Assembly (NCBI GenBank): GCA_025617745.1
Contig: CM046863.1
Location: forward strand, 57,673,829 to 57,737,828
DNA from: Heliocidaris erythrogramma
Taxonomy: Eukaryota > Echinodermata > Echinoidea > Camarodonta > Echinometridae
Direction: 5' to 3'
Length of the DNA: 64,000 bases
Below the pieces are notes generated by a model that did not search any database, was not told the origin of the DNA, and saw only the letters and a list, made by a program, of their open reading frames with translations. Shown here in pieces: positions 22,739-34,577 of the stretch (position 1 is its first letter; every line of letters begins with the position of its first letter). The position numbers and the translations under genes were made by a program.

Positions 22739-22740
22739 AA

Positions 22741-23172
22741 AAACGACCTTCATCTGCACATGCGCAAATTATACTTACCAACTGCCTTACTGCTTTAAGT
22801 CTGCTAGAGAGCTGTCTTACACTTAGGCTAATGTGGTGAAGCAAAATATTAATTAATTTAAAAAAATTCTTCGATTTCTGATTTTGTTTTCATTACTCTT
22901 CTCATGAATGTCAACTATTTCTAAGTTTAAACTTCGTCTGTACTGCTTCTTGCTTACGATAATCGTGAGAACGCCTTAATTAGTTCATAGAGGGCTCTTG
23001 CAGCGTTCGTAAGAACGCCTTACGTAATGAAAACGAATGTAAATGCGAGGTCGTATTTTCAACGGAGCTATTTGATATATATTAACTTTTCCTTTGTAAT
23101 TAAATCAGTTATATTGTATATTTCATTGTTAATCTCAGAATACAAATATACATTACCAGGAAATAGTGCAGA
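22741..23172. other. AT-rich non-coding stretch
   Basis: No gene or repeat was recognised. Confidence 0.5.
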
Positions 23173-23176
23173 TTAA

Positions 23177-24880
23177 AGGAAACCAAAACCCATGACACAA
23201 ATGCATTTGTACAAAAGAAGAATTTTTACCCTCAAAAATCGTCCAAGATTTGTCCTAAAGAAAAATTTAATAAAAGAAAGAAAACAGAAATTACACCGGC
23301 CTTTGCAGCCTTTCTCGAGTGCACTGTGCGGAGCCATGATTTTGAGCCTCCCGCCTGACGATGACGTATCTGTGGATAACTCCTTATGTGGTCATTCTCT
23401 ACGGAACTAAAGTGTTTTTTAATGTACCTAAACAATACAAAAAATGTAGAAGCAAATGCATTTTTAACGTAACGTTAAAGGGAGCGACAAGTCGCAATCT
23501 ATGGGCGGTTTTACAGTTGGCTGCTCCTTTCTCTGGATCAAAGTTCAAAGCGACTTCAATTTATCGCGCGCAGCTAATAAAAGTTCGCGCATTGACCCAA
23601 ATTTGAGTAAACAAGATCGCGCGTTCTTCATTCCAGTATTTGAATCTCATTGGTCGGTTACCTATGTAGGGATTCGAGTTAACGATCACGCGAGGAATTC
23701 GGCAATAACATTCCTTCGGTAGCGCACGATTGGACCTGATTGTATCCGAATTTCCCCGAGTCAGGCCAACTGCCAGGCTCATGGATTACGACTTGCCACT
23801 CCCTTTAAAATAAGAGTTGCTTATATTTTTATATGTAATAAAAAGCATAATTTTTTGGTCAATACATATATATAACTCGTGACAAATACCTTTTAATTGG
23901 AGCGAGAATGCACCAGAAGGCTTTCTCCATCATACGCCGGAAACGAGCACGTACGCGTTCGTACATCAGTTCATCACTATACTTTTTCATTTCTGATTAT
24001 TAAATCTTAAAATTGAATGGTGTATGATTAAAAATGCTAAAATAAAATCTAAATTAAAAGAAAAAATATTTTGCTTCAATTCATGGCTTTTTTGTTGTTT
24101 TTAAAACACAATATGGTACTACAAAAAGTAAAATGTTATTTATCAACCCATATCAGCTGTTGTTTATGTTTTACGTTTTGTCCGGATCGCGCGCCGCAAG
24201 CTAGCTAGCTCGTACCTCGTTTTACTTTACCAAATTCTATCTTCGGAAGTGCAAAATCTACGTTACTTTATTAGTTTCGACATTACTGCCTGGCGTATTA
24301 TTACCTTCAATTGGTTATTTTATTTTTCTCGACTTTTGTGACTGCCTACTATTTAGTATTAGTACCGTAGAGTCTAGATCTAACTTTTATATTTGCTTGC
24401 TACTAATTGTAACGATGGATCATCGACGTTGTTTCTATCGTATTTGTAAATATTTGGATGATTTTTTTCCACTCGAAATGCAGCTAGTCATTTCCTACAC
24501 AATTCAGGCTCTTTCTCCGGGTCTGGGATGGGATGGAAGCTCTTACCGGGATATTTCACGGAACGATTTGAGCACTCAAACGCCTGACACTACACCATCT
24601 TGTATGGAGAGTGCATGCATGCACGTGTATACGGAGCAGCGCGCGCGCGATCCGAGTTGTCCACAAATACGTCATAACTTTGCGGGGTCTGGACTCGACG
24701 GTGAAAACATGGCCGCCCCCTTGATAGCAGACGAGTGACAAATGCGTATTGCTTGCCGACTCTTTGCAAGTTCATTGTGAGAAACTCAGTGTGTCAATTT
24801 CGGTAATCTATATATCAAATTAAAACTCGTGTTACCCCCGAATATATACTGAGGTAACATTTCAAGACTTTCGGTTTCCT
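23177..24880. mobile_element. Possible 1.7-kb TTAA-flanked element
   Basis: AGGAAACC at 23177-23184 is preceded by TTAA. Its inverse GGTTTCCT at 24873-24880 is followed by TTAA. A nested MITE lies at 23479-23804. The inverted ends are only about 8-12 bp, so chance is possible. No transposase was recognised inside. Confidence 0.35.
23479..23804. mobile_element. TTAA-flanked MITE (piggyBac/Kolobok type)
   Basis: TTAA at 23475-23478 and 23805-23808 flanks inverted ends AGGGAGCGACAAGTCG(C)AATC and, inverted, AGGGAGTGGCAAGTCG(T)AATC. It is 326 bp long and GC-rich inside, with repeated CGCGCG. TTAA target duplication is used by piggyBac and Kolobok; the superfamily cannot be separated without an autonomous relative. 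Confidence 0.85.
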
Positions 24881-24884
24881 TTAA

Positions 24885-25690
24885 CATCGTCTGTATGAAC
24901 GTTTCTATTATCAACCACTGTTCCTCTATTTTGCCTTTTTGAATTAGAAGATTTTGAACAAATTTCAAATCCAATTTTTCATTGGTTTGTCAAGAAAGGT
25001 TCCATGATTTAATGATAGAGTAACAAAAATAATAAATGTATTTCTTTCTTTTTTTCATGATGTAAGATGCGGGCAAAGAAAGAAAGAGATACACAACAGA
25101 TAAGAGTTGTCGTAGAGGGATGAATAACAGAAAATAAAGATTGTCAACAAAAGATGAAATTTCCGAACAAAGGGGTGATTGGAGAAAAGAAAATAGAAAA
25201 CACTCAATCGAGATAAATCGAAATAATGGAGAAATTAAGCAAACCAAAAGGTTTACAAGTGAAATATATACGATGAGAAAGATAACGGGCATTGAATGGT
25301 CATTGATCTAGTTATAACAGGAAAGCATGTAAAGCGCCTGGTGGTGAAATAGTTTAAGGAAAAAGAGATCGATAGGCTGTGTCTATTGACAACGGAAATG
25401 GTTGGAGACGGGAAGCCAAAAGGGTAAAGATGGCCAAGAAAAAAAAAAAGGTTGAGGTTGAAAAATAAATAAATGACTGAATAAGTTCATTGAAAGTATA
25501 ATATTGTTCACTGAACGAAAAATAGGAAATATATTTGGAAGGAAAACAAATCAACAAATAGACAAGCGAACTCAAAGCAAGAAAACACCATATTTTATAG
25601 GATACAAGCATTTTCGATGAACTGTCCGAATGATAATTTGTGGACCTTAAATTATGGTCTGTTAGGCCGCAGATCAACTGTAAAACATTA
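24885..25690. other. AT-rich non-coding stretch
   Basis: Purine-rich on the plus strand (25030-25600). ORFs on the minus strand are Phe/Leu/Ser-rich products of this bias. No gene was recognised. Confidence 0.5.
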
Positions 25691-25692
25691 TA

Positions 25693-25856
25693 CAAATAGT
25701 GAATGGCCATGAGTGCAATGGTACAAGATTTTGCACGAGGTGAAAGATAAGAGACGCTCTATTCAACGAGGCGCAGCCGAGTTGAATAGAGCGTCTCATC
25801 TTTCACCGAATGCAAAATCTTGTTCCATTGCACGAATAAAGACCATTCACTATTTG
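25693..25856. repeat. 164-bp long hairpin (inverted repeat)
   Basis: CAAATAGTGAATGG at 25693 pairs with the segment ending 25856. Inside, GTGCAATGGTACAAGATTTT and GAGACGCTCTATTCAAC pair with the inverse segments near 25774-25830. The loop is about 14 bp (GAGGCGCAGCCGAG). A related inverted pair occurs at 26781-26898, and the outer sequence TTTTATACAACACCT recurs inverted at 26986-27001. It is probably a foldback MITE. Confidence 0.85.
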
Positions 25857-26780
25857 TTTTATACAACACCTCGGACGTTAACGGGCTTAAAACATTTTTA
25901 AAGAACAGTTTTACTAGTCCAAATCGACCAGATTCAGCGATCGATAAAATTATCAGCGCGCACTGCATGCACGTCTAAGCAGCAAACATTTATCGTTCAA
26001 CTCAACCAGAAACACAGTAGAAAACAATTTCTTTCAGTATCTTCCTACTAACTAGTTACTAATTTAGATCTAACTTAGGACTAACTTAATAAAGGTCTAA
26101 CTTACTACATAGATCTAAGTCTAACGTTTAATAGATAGGCTAGGCCTATGTCTGTTGAGTGTTGTGTAAATTAGAAAGTAACGGGTCCGTGGCGTGGCAA
26201 TGAAAATTGTGCATGGAGCTTGTGGAACAAGATGTGTTCTGAATATTTTAGTTAGATTCCTGTAACTAAGATTAGTAGGCCTACTCTTGAGAAAGAGTAA
26301 CTTTATGTCCAGTATTAGATTCTGGTCCGCTTACGACATTGATATTTTGCAAAAAAGGGATTCCAAACGGCTCTTCGCAAACTTACCGGAACGGTACCTC
26401 TCCAGCTAGTATTGTGAGAATCGGAGTCGGACAATAATTTATTCAATCCTGCAGTTTGATGAATTTGCAATACAAAGTTTGGTCCTGCCATGATGCGAGT
26501 TTAAGTCAAAGAACAACTTCGGGAAACAAATCAGATCTAACGTTAGTCTACGCTACGCTTAATATACGTAGCCTGCCTGCCAAACAAACGTAAACATAAA
26601 TAATTTGCCGTAGCCTACCGTATAACTATGCGGCCGGCGCGCGGCGTCTTCCAGTCGCAAGCTATCTAGCTAGGTAGGCCATGCGCCATCGCCAACGTAC
26701 GTAGTGCATATTTTGTGTTGCATGCATAATTAAACTGCGCCGCGCGTACCATGCTTTATGTTTATTGTGACGTCAGAGTT

Positions 26781-26898
26781 CAATTTCGTTTGATCCATTT
26801 GTTCCATTGCACGGTGATATGTCACCTACCTCACAATATACTGTGTACATTGTTAGTGACGTCAGCGTGCAATGGTGCAAATGGATCAAACTAAATTG
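26781..26898. repeat. Inverted repeat, 32-bp arms
   Basis: The left arm 26781-26813 (TTTGATCCATTTGTTCCATT core) and right arm 26867-26898 are inverses with about three mismatches. GTGACGTCAG occurs as a direct repeat next to each arm (26767 and 26857). It shares the CCATTGCACG words with the hairpin at 25693-25856. Confidence 0.8.
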
Positions 26899-27136
26899 CA
26901 CGACTGGAGAATGATACTGTTCAACAGTACTTTTATCGGATGTCATGTGATTAAGAATTGACCAATGGGGTTGCAAGAAACTTAGTAGGTGTTGTATAAA
27001 ATCTTCTGGCTAGGCTGTATTATAGAAGACCTCTCACTAATTTAGTGATGCTATGTATGGATGATATATATGTTGCTTTGGATGCTTGGGGAATATTGCA
27101 CAATAGGTACACCTCGGATTCAGATATCTAATGAAT

Positions 27137-27345
27137 ATGGCCCGTATTCTCGAAAGCCGCTCACCTTTAAGCCTGGATTAAACCCCGCCTTAGTGGGTAG
27201 GTGTATTCCACACAGTGGCGGGCCCGTGCCCCCTTTTTTGAAAAAAAAGTGTGCATTATGCCCCCCTTGTTCCGATTGTGTCTCCCCTCCCCCCCCCCCC
27301 CCCGCTTCAAAAAGCGTGCCCTATGTGCTCCCTCACGTTCTACTT
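27137..27345. mobile_element. MITE fragment with nested hAT-like poly-C MITE
   Basis: GGCCCGTATTCTCGAAAGCC at 27138 resembles the end of the 11746 MITE family. At about 27212 a CAGTGGCGGGCCCGTGCC sequence starts, a typical hAT-type MITE end, and leads into a C run at 27288-27303. The right ends are not clear. Confidence 0.45.
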
Positions 27346-28669
27346 TAAACGAAGTATCCAGAACCCATACACGTGAAGAAAACACAAGAGTCATTCAAAG
27401 GACAAACCTACATGTTGCCTTCGCAAAACTGTAATGAACCGACGTTGTCACTGCGCAGATGCATTGCGCAGTTTGACCCGAGGAGAAGGGGTCATATACG
27501 GCGCGCGCTTTTTTGTTTTGGCTATCACTAGTATAGTGCAACTTACGTAGCTAGTAGTACTGCGCTGTGTAAACATGTACTTGCCTGGCGCGCGTCTTTT
27601 CAGAAACCGGAAACGCGTAGTTCGTGACCGAAGTATAAAGTCGTTTCAAAACAGCTTTGCGTTTATCTCGCTTTTTGTAGCCTGTTTCAGGCTGAAACCT
27701 GTTTCGGAAAGCACAAATTTGCGACTTTCAAAAAAGGCTTTCCGAACCCCAAAATCAAAACAGCTTTTTCGTTTATCATCTCTAAAACAATCACTGAAAG
27801 CCCTTTGGAAAACCTGTTTTTGCCGAAAGAAAGAGACATAGACAGCTTCCTTTTGAAGCGAGCTTTGATGCCGTCACAACAAACATGACAAAATACGTGC
27901 TTTAATTCCAAAGACATTCTTCCGAACGAGGAAAGAAATCAAATTCCGTTCTATTGCATAACCATGGTTATGTACAAGGGAGGGTATTCTGTTATAATGA
28001 TAATTAGATTTCACAGACCCAAATGTAAATTCGAAAAAGTGCACGTGAATGATATAACAAGATTCGAGCGAATGTATTTAGTGCCAAAAATACCAGATTT
28101 GCAATGACAATATCTTGACTGGCCGCGTGTGCCCACTACTTTGGTAGGCTATAATTATTTCCTAGAGCCATCTTTCACGATGGTATATGGAATTTAATAA
28201 TGGGAATTAAGCAGAAAGGTGTTAAAATTGCCCTTATACATTTGTGACACTTTTAAGGCTAAATCTCAGAAAAAATTCTTCATCCTGAGGCAGGGTAATT
28301 TCAGAATGAAATCGAAATTATTTACATTAAAACTGTACATTCGCTTTCTGTGTTTGCCGATTTATAAATTTAACTGCGCATCGTAAACATGCAAAGGTCA
28401 AAACATCTCTAAACATTTCCTGTTTACTCTGGCGGTATCAGACATCGCTTCAAATGCTCAAGGCAGTTTATTAATTGTACATCCTTTATAATCAGCTAGA
28501 TGTTTGCATTAATTATCGCTTGTTGAGACTCCATCTAATTTGAAACTCCTTGGTTATGTCAAATAAAATCATGAACTGTTTTCATATCGCTTTAGTTCCA
28601 ACCGAATAACTAATGTACAATTATTCAAGTGTATTGCTTAAGTTCATGATTTTGAAAATATGATTATGG
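27346..28669. other. Non-coding stretch, 1.3 kb
   Basis: Contains palindromic words around 27640-27820 (TTTCAGGCTGAAA, CGGAAAGC repeats) but no recognised gene. Confidence 0.45.
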
Positions 28670-28964
28670 CATTGTATCCATTCACACTATTCCCACTAAA
28701 GGTGGAGGTCTCGTGGAGAGTGGTTCATTCACGTGACTTTTAATCAAAAGGTTGTGGGTTCGAATCCCAGATCAGCACCAATGTCCTTTGGCAAGACATT
28801 AATCCACATTTGCCACTCTCCACCCAGGTCTAAATGGGTACCTGATATGCTAGAGCGCTACAAAATTGGTCGCCAAGCTATGACCGGGGTAATAAAGTTG
28901 GAGCGCCAGGAGCGTCACGAAGTGAGGGACCTCAGCGCTATACAACAAGCCAACAATATCGTCG

Positions 28965-29002
<38 letters not shown>

Positions 29003-29770
29003 GTTGTTGTTGTTGTTCTCATTTCATTCCTTTTCATTTATTTATTCAGTTCCGCATAGAAATACAAGTACATAGTATACAGTTTACATAAGATGATCAC
29101 AGAAACGTATTTCCTACAGTATGTTTCGATATGTTTTTAATACTTCGATATACTTCGATGAGAAATAATAAAAGTTTCCAGTCAACCCATGATGAAAGGT
29201 TAAATAATCGTGCCTGAACTAAAGTAATGCAGGAAACAAAGGCTACATCCGTCTGAGATAGCAATAATGAAACGTTTCCAGGGGTATCGGAAGCCATCTG
29301 GTAAACATGTTAATTTGGGTTAGTACAACGGGCCACATGAGATATCAAAGCCATAGCTATATTATTGAAAATATTATCACCCTGGGAGAATAGGTCCCAG
29401 GCATGGTAGCGGAAAGACTTGTAGATCAGGTGATAGAGTGATAGAGTGAAATGAAAATACAGACATATCCCCTTATTCTGCAAAAAAAAAAAGAATTATC
29501 CCGACCCTTGATCTAAAGTTTATGTTTAACAATGAAAGATATACCTAGGTCTAAAGTTTTCATTTTGTTAAACATGCTGTAACATTGAGCGTGGGGTTTA
29601 GTTCAATTGGGGTGCGTTAAGATCTTCCCTTTTTCAGGCCAGAATTAGGGTTTTGATACGCGTTTAATTCAAAACATTGTTGTGTCTGGACCTTTTTTAT
29701 CCCGCAGTAAAAACAGTTTCAAAACTCACTCGGTGTAGTGTGCACCCCCTTCTTTCAAGACCATAATTTT
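28670..29770 (+). repeat. Dispersed repeat, copy A (contains SINE)
   Basis: The segment 29110-29480 (AAAGTTTCCAGTCAACCC, GGAAACAAAGGCTACATCC, GGTATCGGAAGCCATCTGG) is closely matched at 31540-31900 and more loosely at 38270-38650. Copies A and B also share the SINE and the sequence just before it. Similarity with copy C extends further, to about 29770. Confidence 0.85.
28699..29014 (+). mobile_element. tRNA-Lys-derived SINE, copy A
   Basis: The head resembles a lysine tRNA: the anticodon loop region GACTTTTAATC (anticodon TTT) is followed by the B box GGGTTCGAATCCCAG. A tRNA-unrelated body follows (TTTGGCAAGACATTAATCC, CTCTCCACCC, TAATAAAGTTGGAGCGCC). The tail is an ATT repeat (28968-29001) and then TTG repeats. 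Copy B has the same architecture. Confidence 0.85.
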
Positions 29771-30129
29771 TCAAAATACAATAATCAACTATTTTCCAGT
29801 TTAACTTCGAAAAAAAATATTGTGCTCTAAGATACGTAGTTTCAACATTGAAAAAAAAAAAAAAAATCTCACTCGATCGCTACACTCCCTCGCATTTCAG
29901 TAGATGTTTTGTGATTAACATTGCTTTGTAGGAAGCCCGTCTATACATCCAGACCCCGGATGTGTGGGCGTGAGCCTTGAGGCTAATTAGTCTCTGAAGG
30001 GAAGGAGGCAAACTCATCCCCTCGAATGACAGCAATAAATATTGAATGAGATTATTTTGCTGTATAATAAGATGTGCTTTATTGTGCTCTAAATTCCAAA
30101 CTTCCAACATTCTAAAATTTAAAATTTCT

Positions 30130-30240
30130 CACTTCCTCACTACGATCTCTCACATGTTAAAAGACGCAGTATCAGCAAGTATATTTGTATTTAAAAGAAA
30201 GTTTAAAAAGTATCTTTTGAGAGCATATTGTAATTTGTAA
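30130..30240 (+). pseudogene. LINE ORF2 C-terminal remnant
   Basis: A short frame ends ASIFVFKRKFKKYLLRAYCN plus stop, a typical tail of non-LTR retrotransposon reverse transcriptase ORFs. About 85 bp of it recur at 30557-30640 with a few changes (ESLQ replaces FKKY-type residues through a substitution). Only a fragment remains. Confidence 0.5.
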
Positions 30241-30556
30241 TACTTACTCCCAGGCGCTTGTAGTGGGGGGGGGGGGGGGGGGAGTTGTCGTGCATATGCT
30301 TTTCTCTCTGAAAGTGGTTGGGAAATTAATTTTGCCGCCTCGTCTCACAAAATAAAATTCAACATGAAATTATCTACCAGCATAAGGAATAAGATTTCTA
30401 GTACTCTAAAATGTCACGTGTCAATGTTTCATGATTTCTAATGTCTTGATCGCTGCACTCCCTTGCATATTAATTAGGCCTACAAAAACAAGTGTTTCTT
30501 ATGCACTTCAAGTACATGGGCCTTGTGTATTATGTTTAGTCTTGCACATGCAATAA

Positions 30557-30640
30557 TCAGCAAGTATATTTGTACTTAAAAGAAAGTTTACAAAGTATCT
30601 TTCGAGAGCATATTGTAATTTGTAATACTTACTCCCTGGT
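30557..30640 (+). repeat. Second copy of the LINE tail segment
   Basis: CAGCAAGTATATTTGTACTT and GAGCATATTGTAATTTGTAA repeat the sequence at 30173-30245. It lies 0.4 kb downstream in the same orientation. Confidence 0.8.
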
Positions 30641-31066
30641 AATACTCTTGTCCGATAATGCATTCGATTACGTCACGCTGAGGATTGCTGAAGTTGCAAT
30701 ATTCGGGCAACCACCATTTTATATTCGATCAGTGAGGTGCTCGAATGTCCTCCAATTTGTTAGCGAAGTGCCCAAATACGCATTTCTGTAAATTTTCGCT
30801 AAAAAATGTGTAAAAAAAAAATAATAATGCAAAATTTACAAACTAGAAAGTTCATATTTGGGCAAAAGGCGTCAGCCCCCTCTTGAAAATTTGTCCGTAC
30901 TATATCTATGCTCACTCTTTTGTAAATCATAAGTTTTCAAGTAGGCTGTGATATTTTGATGTCATCTTAGTCTGTGAAACAGAGAAGAAGAGCCAACAGG
31001 CAAATTCGTAATTTCTCTTCTTTATCTGTCTGCAGACAATTCTAATACCATGTGAAAAACATTCCC

Positions 31067-31067
<1 letters not shown>

Positions 31068-31096
<29 letters not shown>
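31068..31096. repeat. A run
   Basis: An uninterrupted A run of nearly 30 bases, possibly the relic tail of a retroelement on the plus strand. Confidence 0.8.
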
Positions 31097-31097
<1 letters not shown>

Positions 31098-31219
31098 CAG
31101 AGCAACACAACATAAACATATACAAAAAATAATGAAATATTAATTAGTACCACCATGCACCCCCCACGAATATGTAAGCTTTTATGTTTCATTTTAGCCA
31201 TTCTTTTTTTCACATTAAT

Positions 31220-31910
31220 CTATTCACACTGTTCAGATTAAGGTGGAGGTGTCGCGGTATAGTGGTGCATACACTTGACTCTTAATCAAGAGGATGAGGG
31301 TTCGAATCTCAGATCAGCACTAATGTCCTTTGACAAGACATTAATCCAATTTGCCACTCTCCACCCTGGATAAATCCCTTAATGGGTAACTGCTAGAGCG
31401 ATAAAAGCCATGTTTGGCCGTCAAGCTATATGACCATGGTAATAATGTTGGAGCGCCACGATTGTCACGAAGTGACGGACACGAACGCTATACAAAAAAA
31501 CACCATTATTATTAGTAGTATTACTTTTTCAATACTTCGATACTTCGATACTTCGATGAGATTTAAATGTGAAAGTTTCCAGTCACCCCAGGATGAAAGG
31601 TTTATTATCGTACCAGGACTAAAGTAATGCAGGAAACAAAGGCTACATCCTTCTGAGATAACAATAATAAAACGTGTCTAGGGGTATCGGAAGCCATCTG
31701 GTAAACATGTTAATCTGGGTTGGTACAACAGGCCACAGGAAATAACAAAGCCATAGCTATAGAACATAACCCAGTTATTATATTATTAAAAACCTTGGAG
31801 AAAACCTGGGAGAAAAAGTCAAAGGCATGTTAGCGGGAAAAAAAACCTTGTAGATCAGGTGATAGCAGTGATAAAGGGAAATGAAAATACAGACATATTA
31901 TTGGCCCGTA
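31220..31910 (+). repeat. Dispersed repeat, copy B (contains SINE)
   Basis: Parallel to copy A: the same SINE, then a CTTCGATACTTCGATG repeat and the GGAAACAAAGGCTACATCC block. Its end at about 31903 runs into GGCCCGTATTCTGG, a MITE-like start. Confidence 0.85.
31242..31525 (+). mobile_element. tRNA-Lys-derived SINE, copy B
   Basis: The anticodon region GACTCTTAATC (anticodon CTT, lysine) is followed by GGGTTCGAATCTCAG. The body matches copy A (TGCCACTCTCCACCC, GTTGGAGCGCCA). The tail is a short ATT/AGT repeat. Confidence 0.85.
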
Positions 31911-32120
31911 TTCTGGAAACATTTGAACCCGACCCCGGATATAAAGCGGAAAAACATTGTGGGGACATTTAGCTTTAAGCAAAATAACGATTTTCGAAAT
32001 CATTGTTGGTGTTTTCAATGAAAATGTTGGTGCATTTTTATGATTGATTTATGGTATATGATTCAGTAAATGGTCTTCTTTCAAGGTAGTAATAGTCGCA
32101 ATTACCAGTCTTAAAAAAAT

Positions 32121-32217
32121 AATAGTAGGGTAGTAGTAGTAGCAGTAGAAATAATAGTAGTAGTAGTAGTAGTAGCAGTAGTAATAGTAGTAATGGTAGT
32201 ATTAGCAGTAGTAGTAA

Positions 32218-32249
<32 letters not shown>

Positions 32250-32374
32250 TAGTAGTGGTAGTAGTAGGAGGAGCAGCAGTAGTAGTACTACTACTACTAG
32301 TAGTAGTAGTAGTAATAGTAGTACTATAGTCGTAGTAATAGTAGTAGTAGTAGTAGTAGTAGTAATAGTAGTAA

Positions 32375-32409
<35 letters not shown>

Positions 32410-32416
32410 ATAGTAA

Positions 32417-32448
<32 letters not shown>

Positions 32449-32479
32449 ATAGTAGTATTAGTAGTAGTCGTAGTAATAA

Positions 32480-32514
<35 letters not shown>

Positions 32515-32700
32515 ATAGTAGTAGTAGTAGTAGTAATAGTAGTATTAGTAGTAGTCGTAGTAGTAATAATAGTAGTAGTAGTAGTAGTAGTAGTAATAGA
32601 GAAAAAAGTAGTAGTAATAGAGAAAAAAGTGTTGTATTTATAGTAATAGGAGGATGAACAATAGTTGTAGTAGTAATAGTAGTGGTAGAAGTAGTAATCA
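32121..32700. repeat. TAG trinucleotide microsatellite, ~0.58 kb
   Basis: A long imperfect run of AGT/TAG units with AAT and GGT variants. It yields a Leu-rich minus-strand ORF of 134 codons that is not a gene. Confidence 0.95.
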
Positions 32701-34577
32701 TTGGTACTAGTTTAGTTTTAAATTGCATACTTTATTCATGGAATGAAACAAAATAAAAGCATGTAAAAAGAACATTGACATCTATGACACTGCCTGAATA
32801 CTCAGACCATGTACAAGGCGGAAAATAACTCAAATATATATTAACACAAATATACATCAAATATGTCATGTAAAATCATTAAAGTTGGTTTCAGTATTTG
32901 ATAAATCGGTTAAATTTGCTTTCTCTATTTAAAGATAAAAAATTATCAGTAAGATACGTATCAAATGGGGCAGTCGTGCAAGTCCTGTTCATAATTCGGC
33001 TAAATTAAGGGTTTATAGCATGCATGAGTGTTGAAACAAAATTATAGTAGAATGCCTACATGCATTAATTCATAAATATCTTTATGTTAAGAGTCGAGAT
33101 AAAATATCAAAATTCGTTTTTGTTATAAGGAGACAGAGATGAAAAGGAAGAAATGGTTCTCACCAGGAAATAAATAAATAATTTCTGACATTAAATGTAA
33201 TCTATGCTATATCTGTGTCGTGTCCAAAACAACGAACACTGTATAGGGACAAAAGACATTAAATCTTCAAGTTGGAGAAAATAAAACAGCAAAACATAGG
33301 AACATGGGTTCAGTAATAACAGAGTAGTCAGTAACATAGTTAACAAAAACTAGTAATTCTGGATCATGAAGACTCTTAAAGGAATAATCATTACACTATC
33401 GAGGTACCGTACATTCTATTGAACTTTCTCGAATGCAGGTGAAGTCTATTATGTCAACACATATAAGGAGGAAGTTCACCACTTTATGAACTACGTTAGT
33501 ATAACATTGAGCAGCGATGCAACGCCTCTGTGCAACCGGCATAAAAATGTGGGAAATCGATTACTGATATTAAGGTTACATAATGTCCTATTTATCATAC
33601 TTACTAGAATAAAGGTAATAAAGAGTCCTATTACTATCATTTAACCAGACTTGTATTACCAAACTTTTGTAAATTAGATATCTAATAATCACTGAAACTA
33701 ATTTGCTGAGGATAAAAGGCATGCACAACAACTGCTGTGACAATGACAAACAGACTACAATCTATAAGCATTATTAAAGTAGAACTTTAATGATTTTAAA
33801 TATTGGCTTAATACTTATTATTGCATAGATGGCATAAATTAAACAAGGTTATCCAAACTCAACGCTTGGAAGCATTTGAAGTAATGATTATTATCAATTA
33901 TAAAACGGTAAAATACAGCCCCCGATATAGCAGCTGAAGAGCTCCTCGAACGCTGCTGAGATATGTGACGACACACCATGGACCAGTCCTGTCTAAGCAG
34001 ACGATGTCCCATAACATCTTACACATTTTTCAGAGCCTATTTTGTCATCTCCTCTTCACTTATTTCTCTTCCTTCACTAGCGTCATTCTTAATGTTAGTC
34101 TGTTGCCTCACTCTTAACTTCGTGTATGGTATTATTTTGATGAAAAATGCAGCGTTAAAAAAATAAAGGAATCAGTCACTTGTAAACAAAATAAGACGCC
34201 ATTGTATTTTCAGCTGCTTGCACCGGGGCATGTTCGGCGTTTCAAGAGGGAACGAATACCATCCTGCTATTATTCGGAGGGCTTTCCAATTTGAAAGTGG
34301 GGTTTATTTCATTGATCATTGACCCTTCTCCTGTGTATTTACAATCAAACGGTTATAGCTATCAGAATCAGTTTCACTTTCCCTTTATAATGGTGTGAAA
34401 TAAGGTCATGTTTAAATACACCAAACTCTTTATAATTTGATAAATAATTGCATTGCAATTACGTTCATTCATTATAGGACGTCGTCTGCTTAAGCAGGAT
34501 CGATCCCGAGTGTGACGACATCAAAACATCGCTATATTTCTGGCGAATCCTCGGATATTCCAGATGCTGAGAAGAGC
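32701..34577. other. Non-coding stretch, 1.9 kb
   Basis: AT-rich, with no recognised gene or repeat. GACGATGTCCC near 34001 and GTCGTCTGCTTAAGCAG near 34481 are inverse (CTAAGCAGACGA), possibly the ends of a 0.5-kb element (33990-34500). Confidence 0.4.

Noticed and set aside
22183..22844. Overlapping Pro-rich ORFs of 184 and 196 codons
   Set aside because: Both are frames of the minisatellite array; the unit has no stop in two frames on that strand.
32324..32728. 134-codon Leu-rich ORF
   Set aside because: It is the translation of a TAG trinucleotide microsatellite; no other coding feature.
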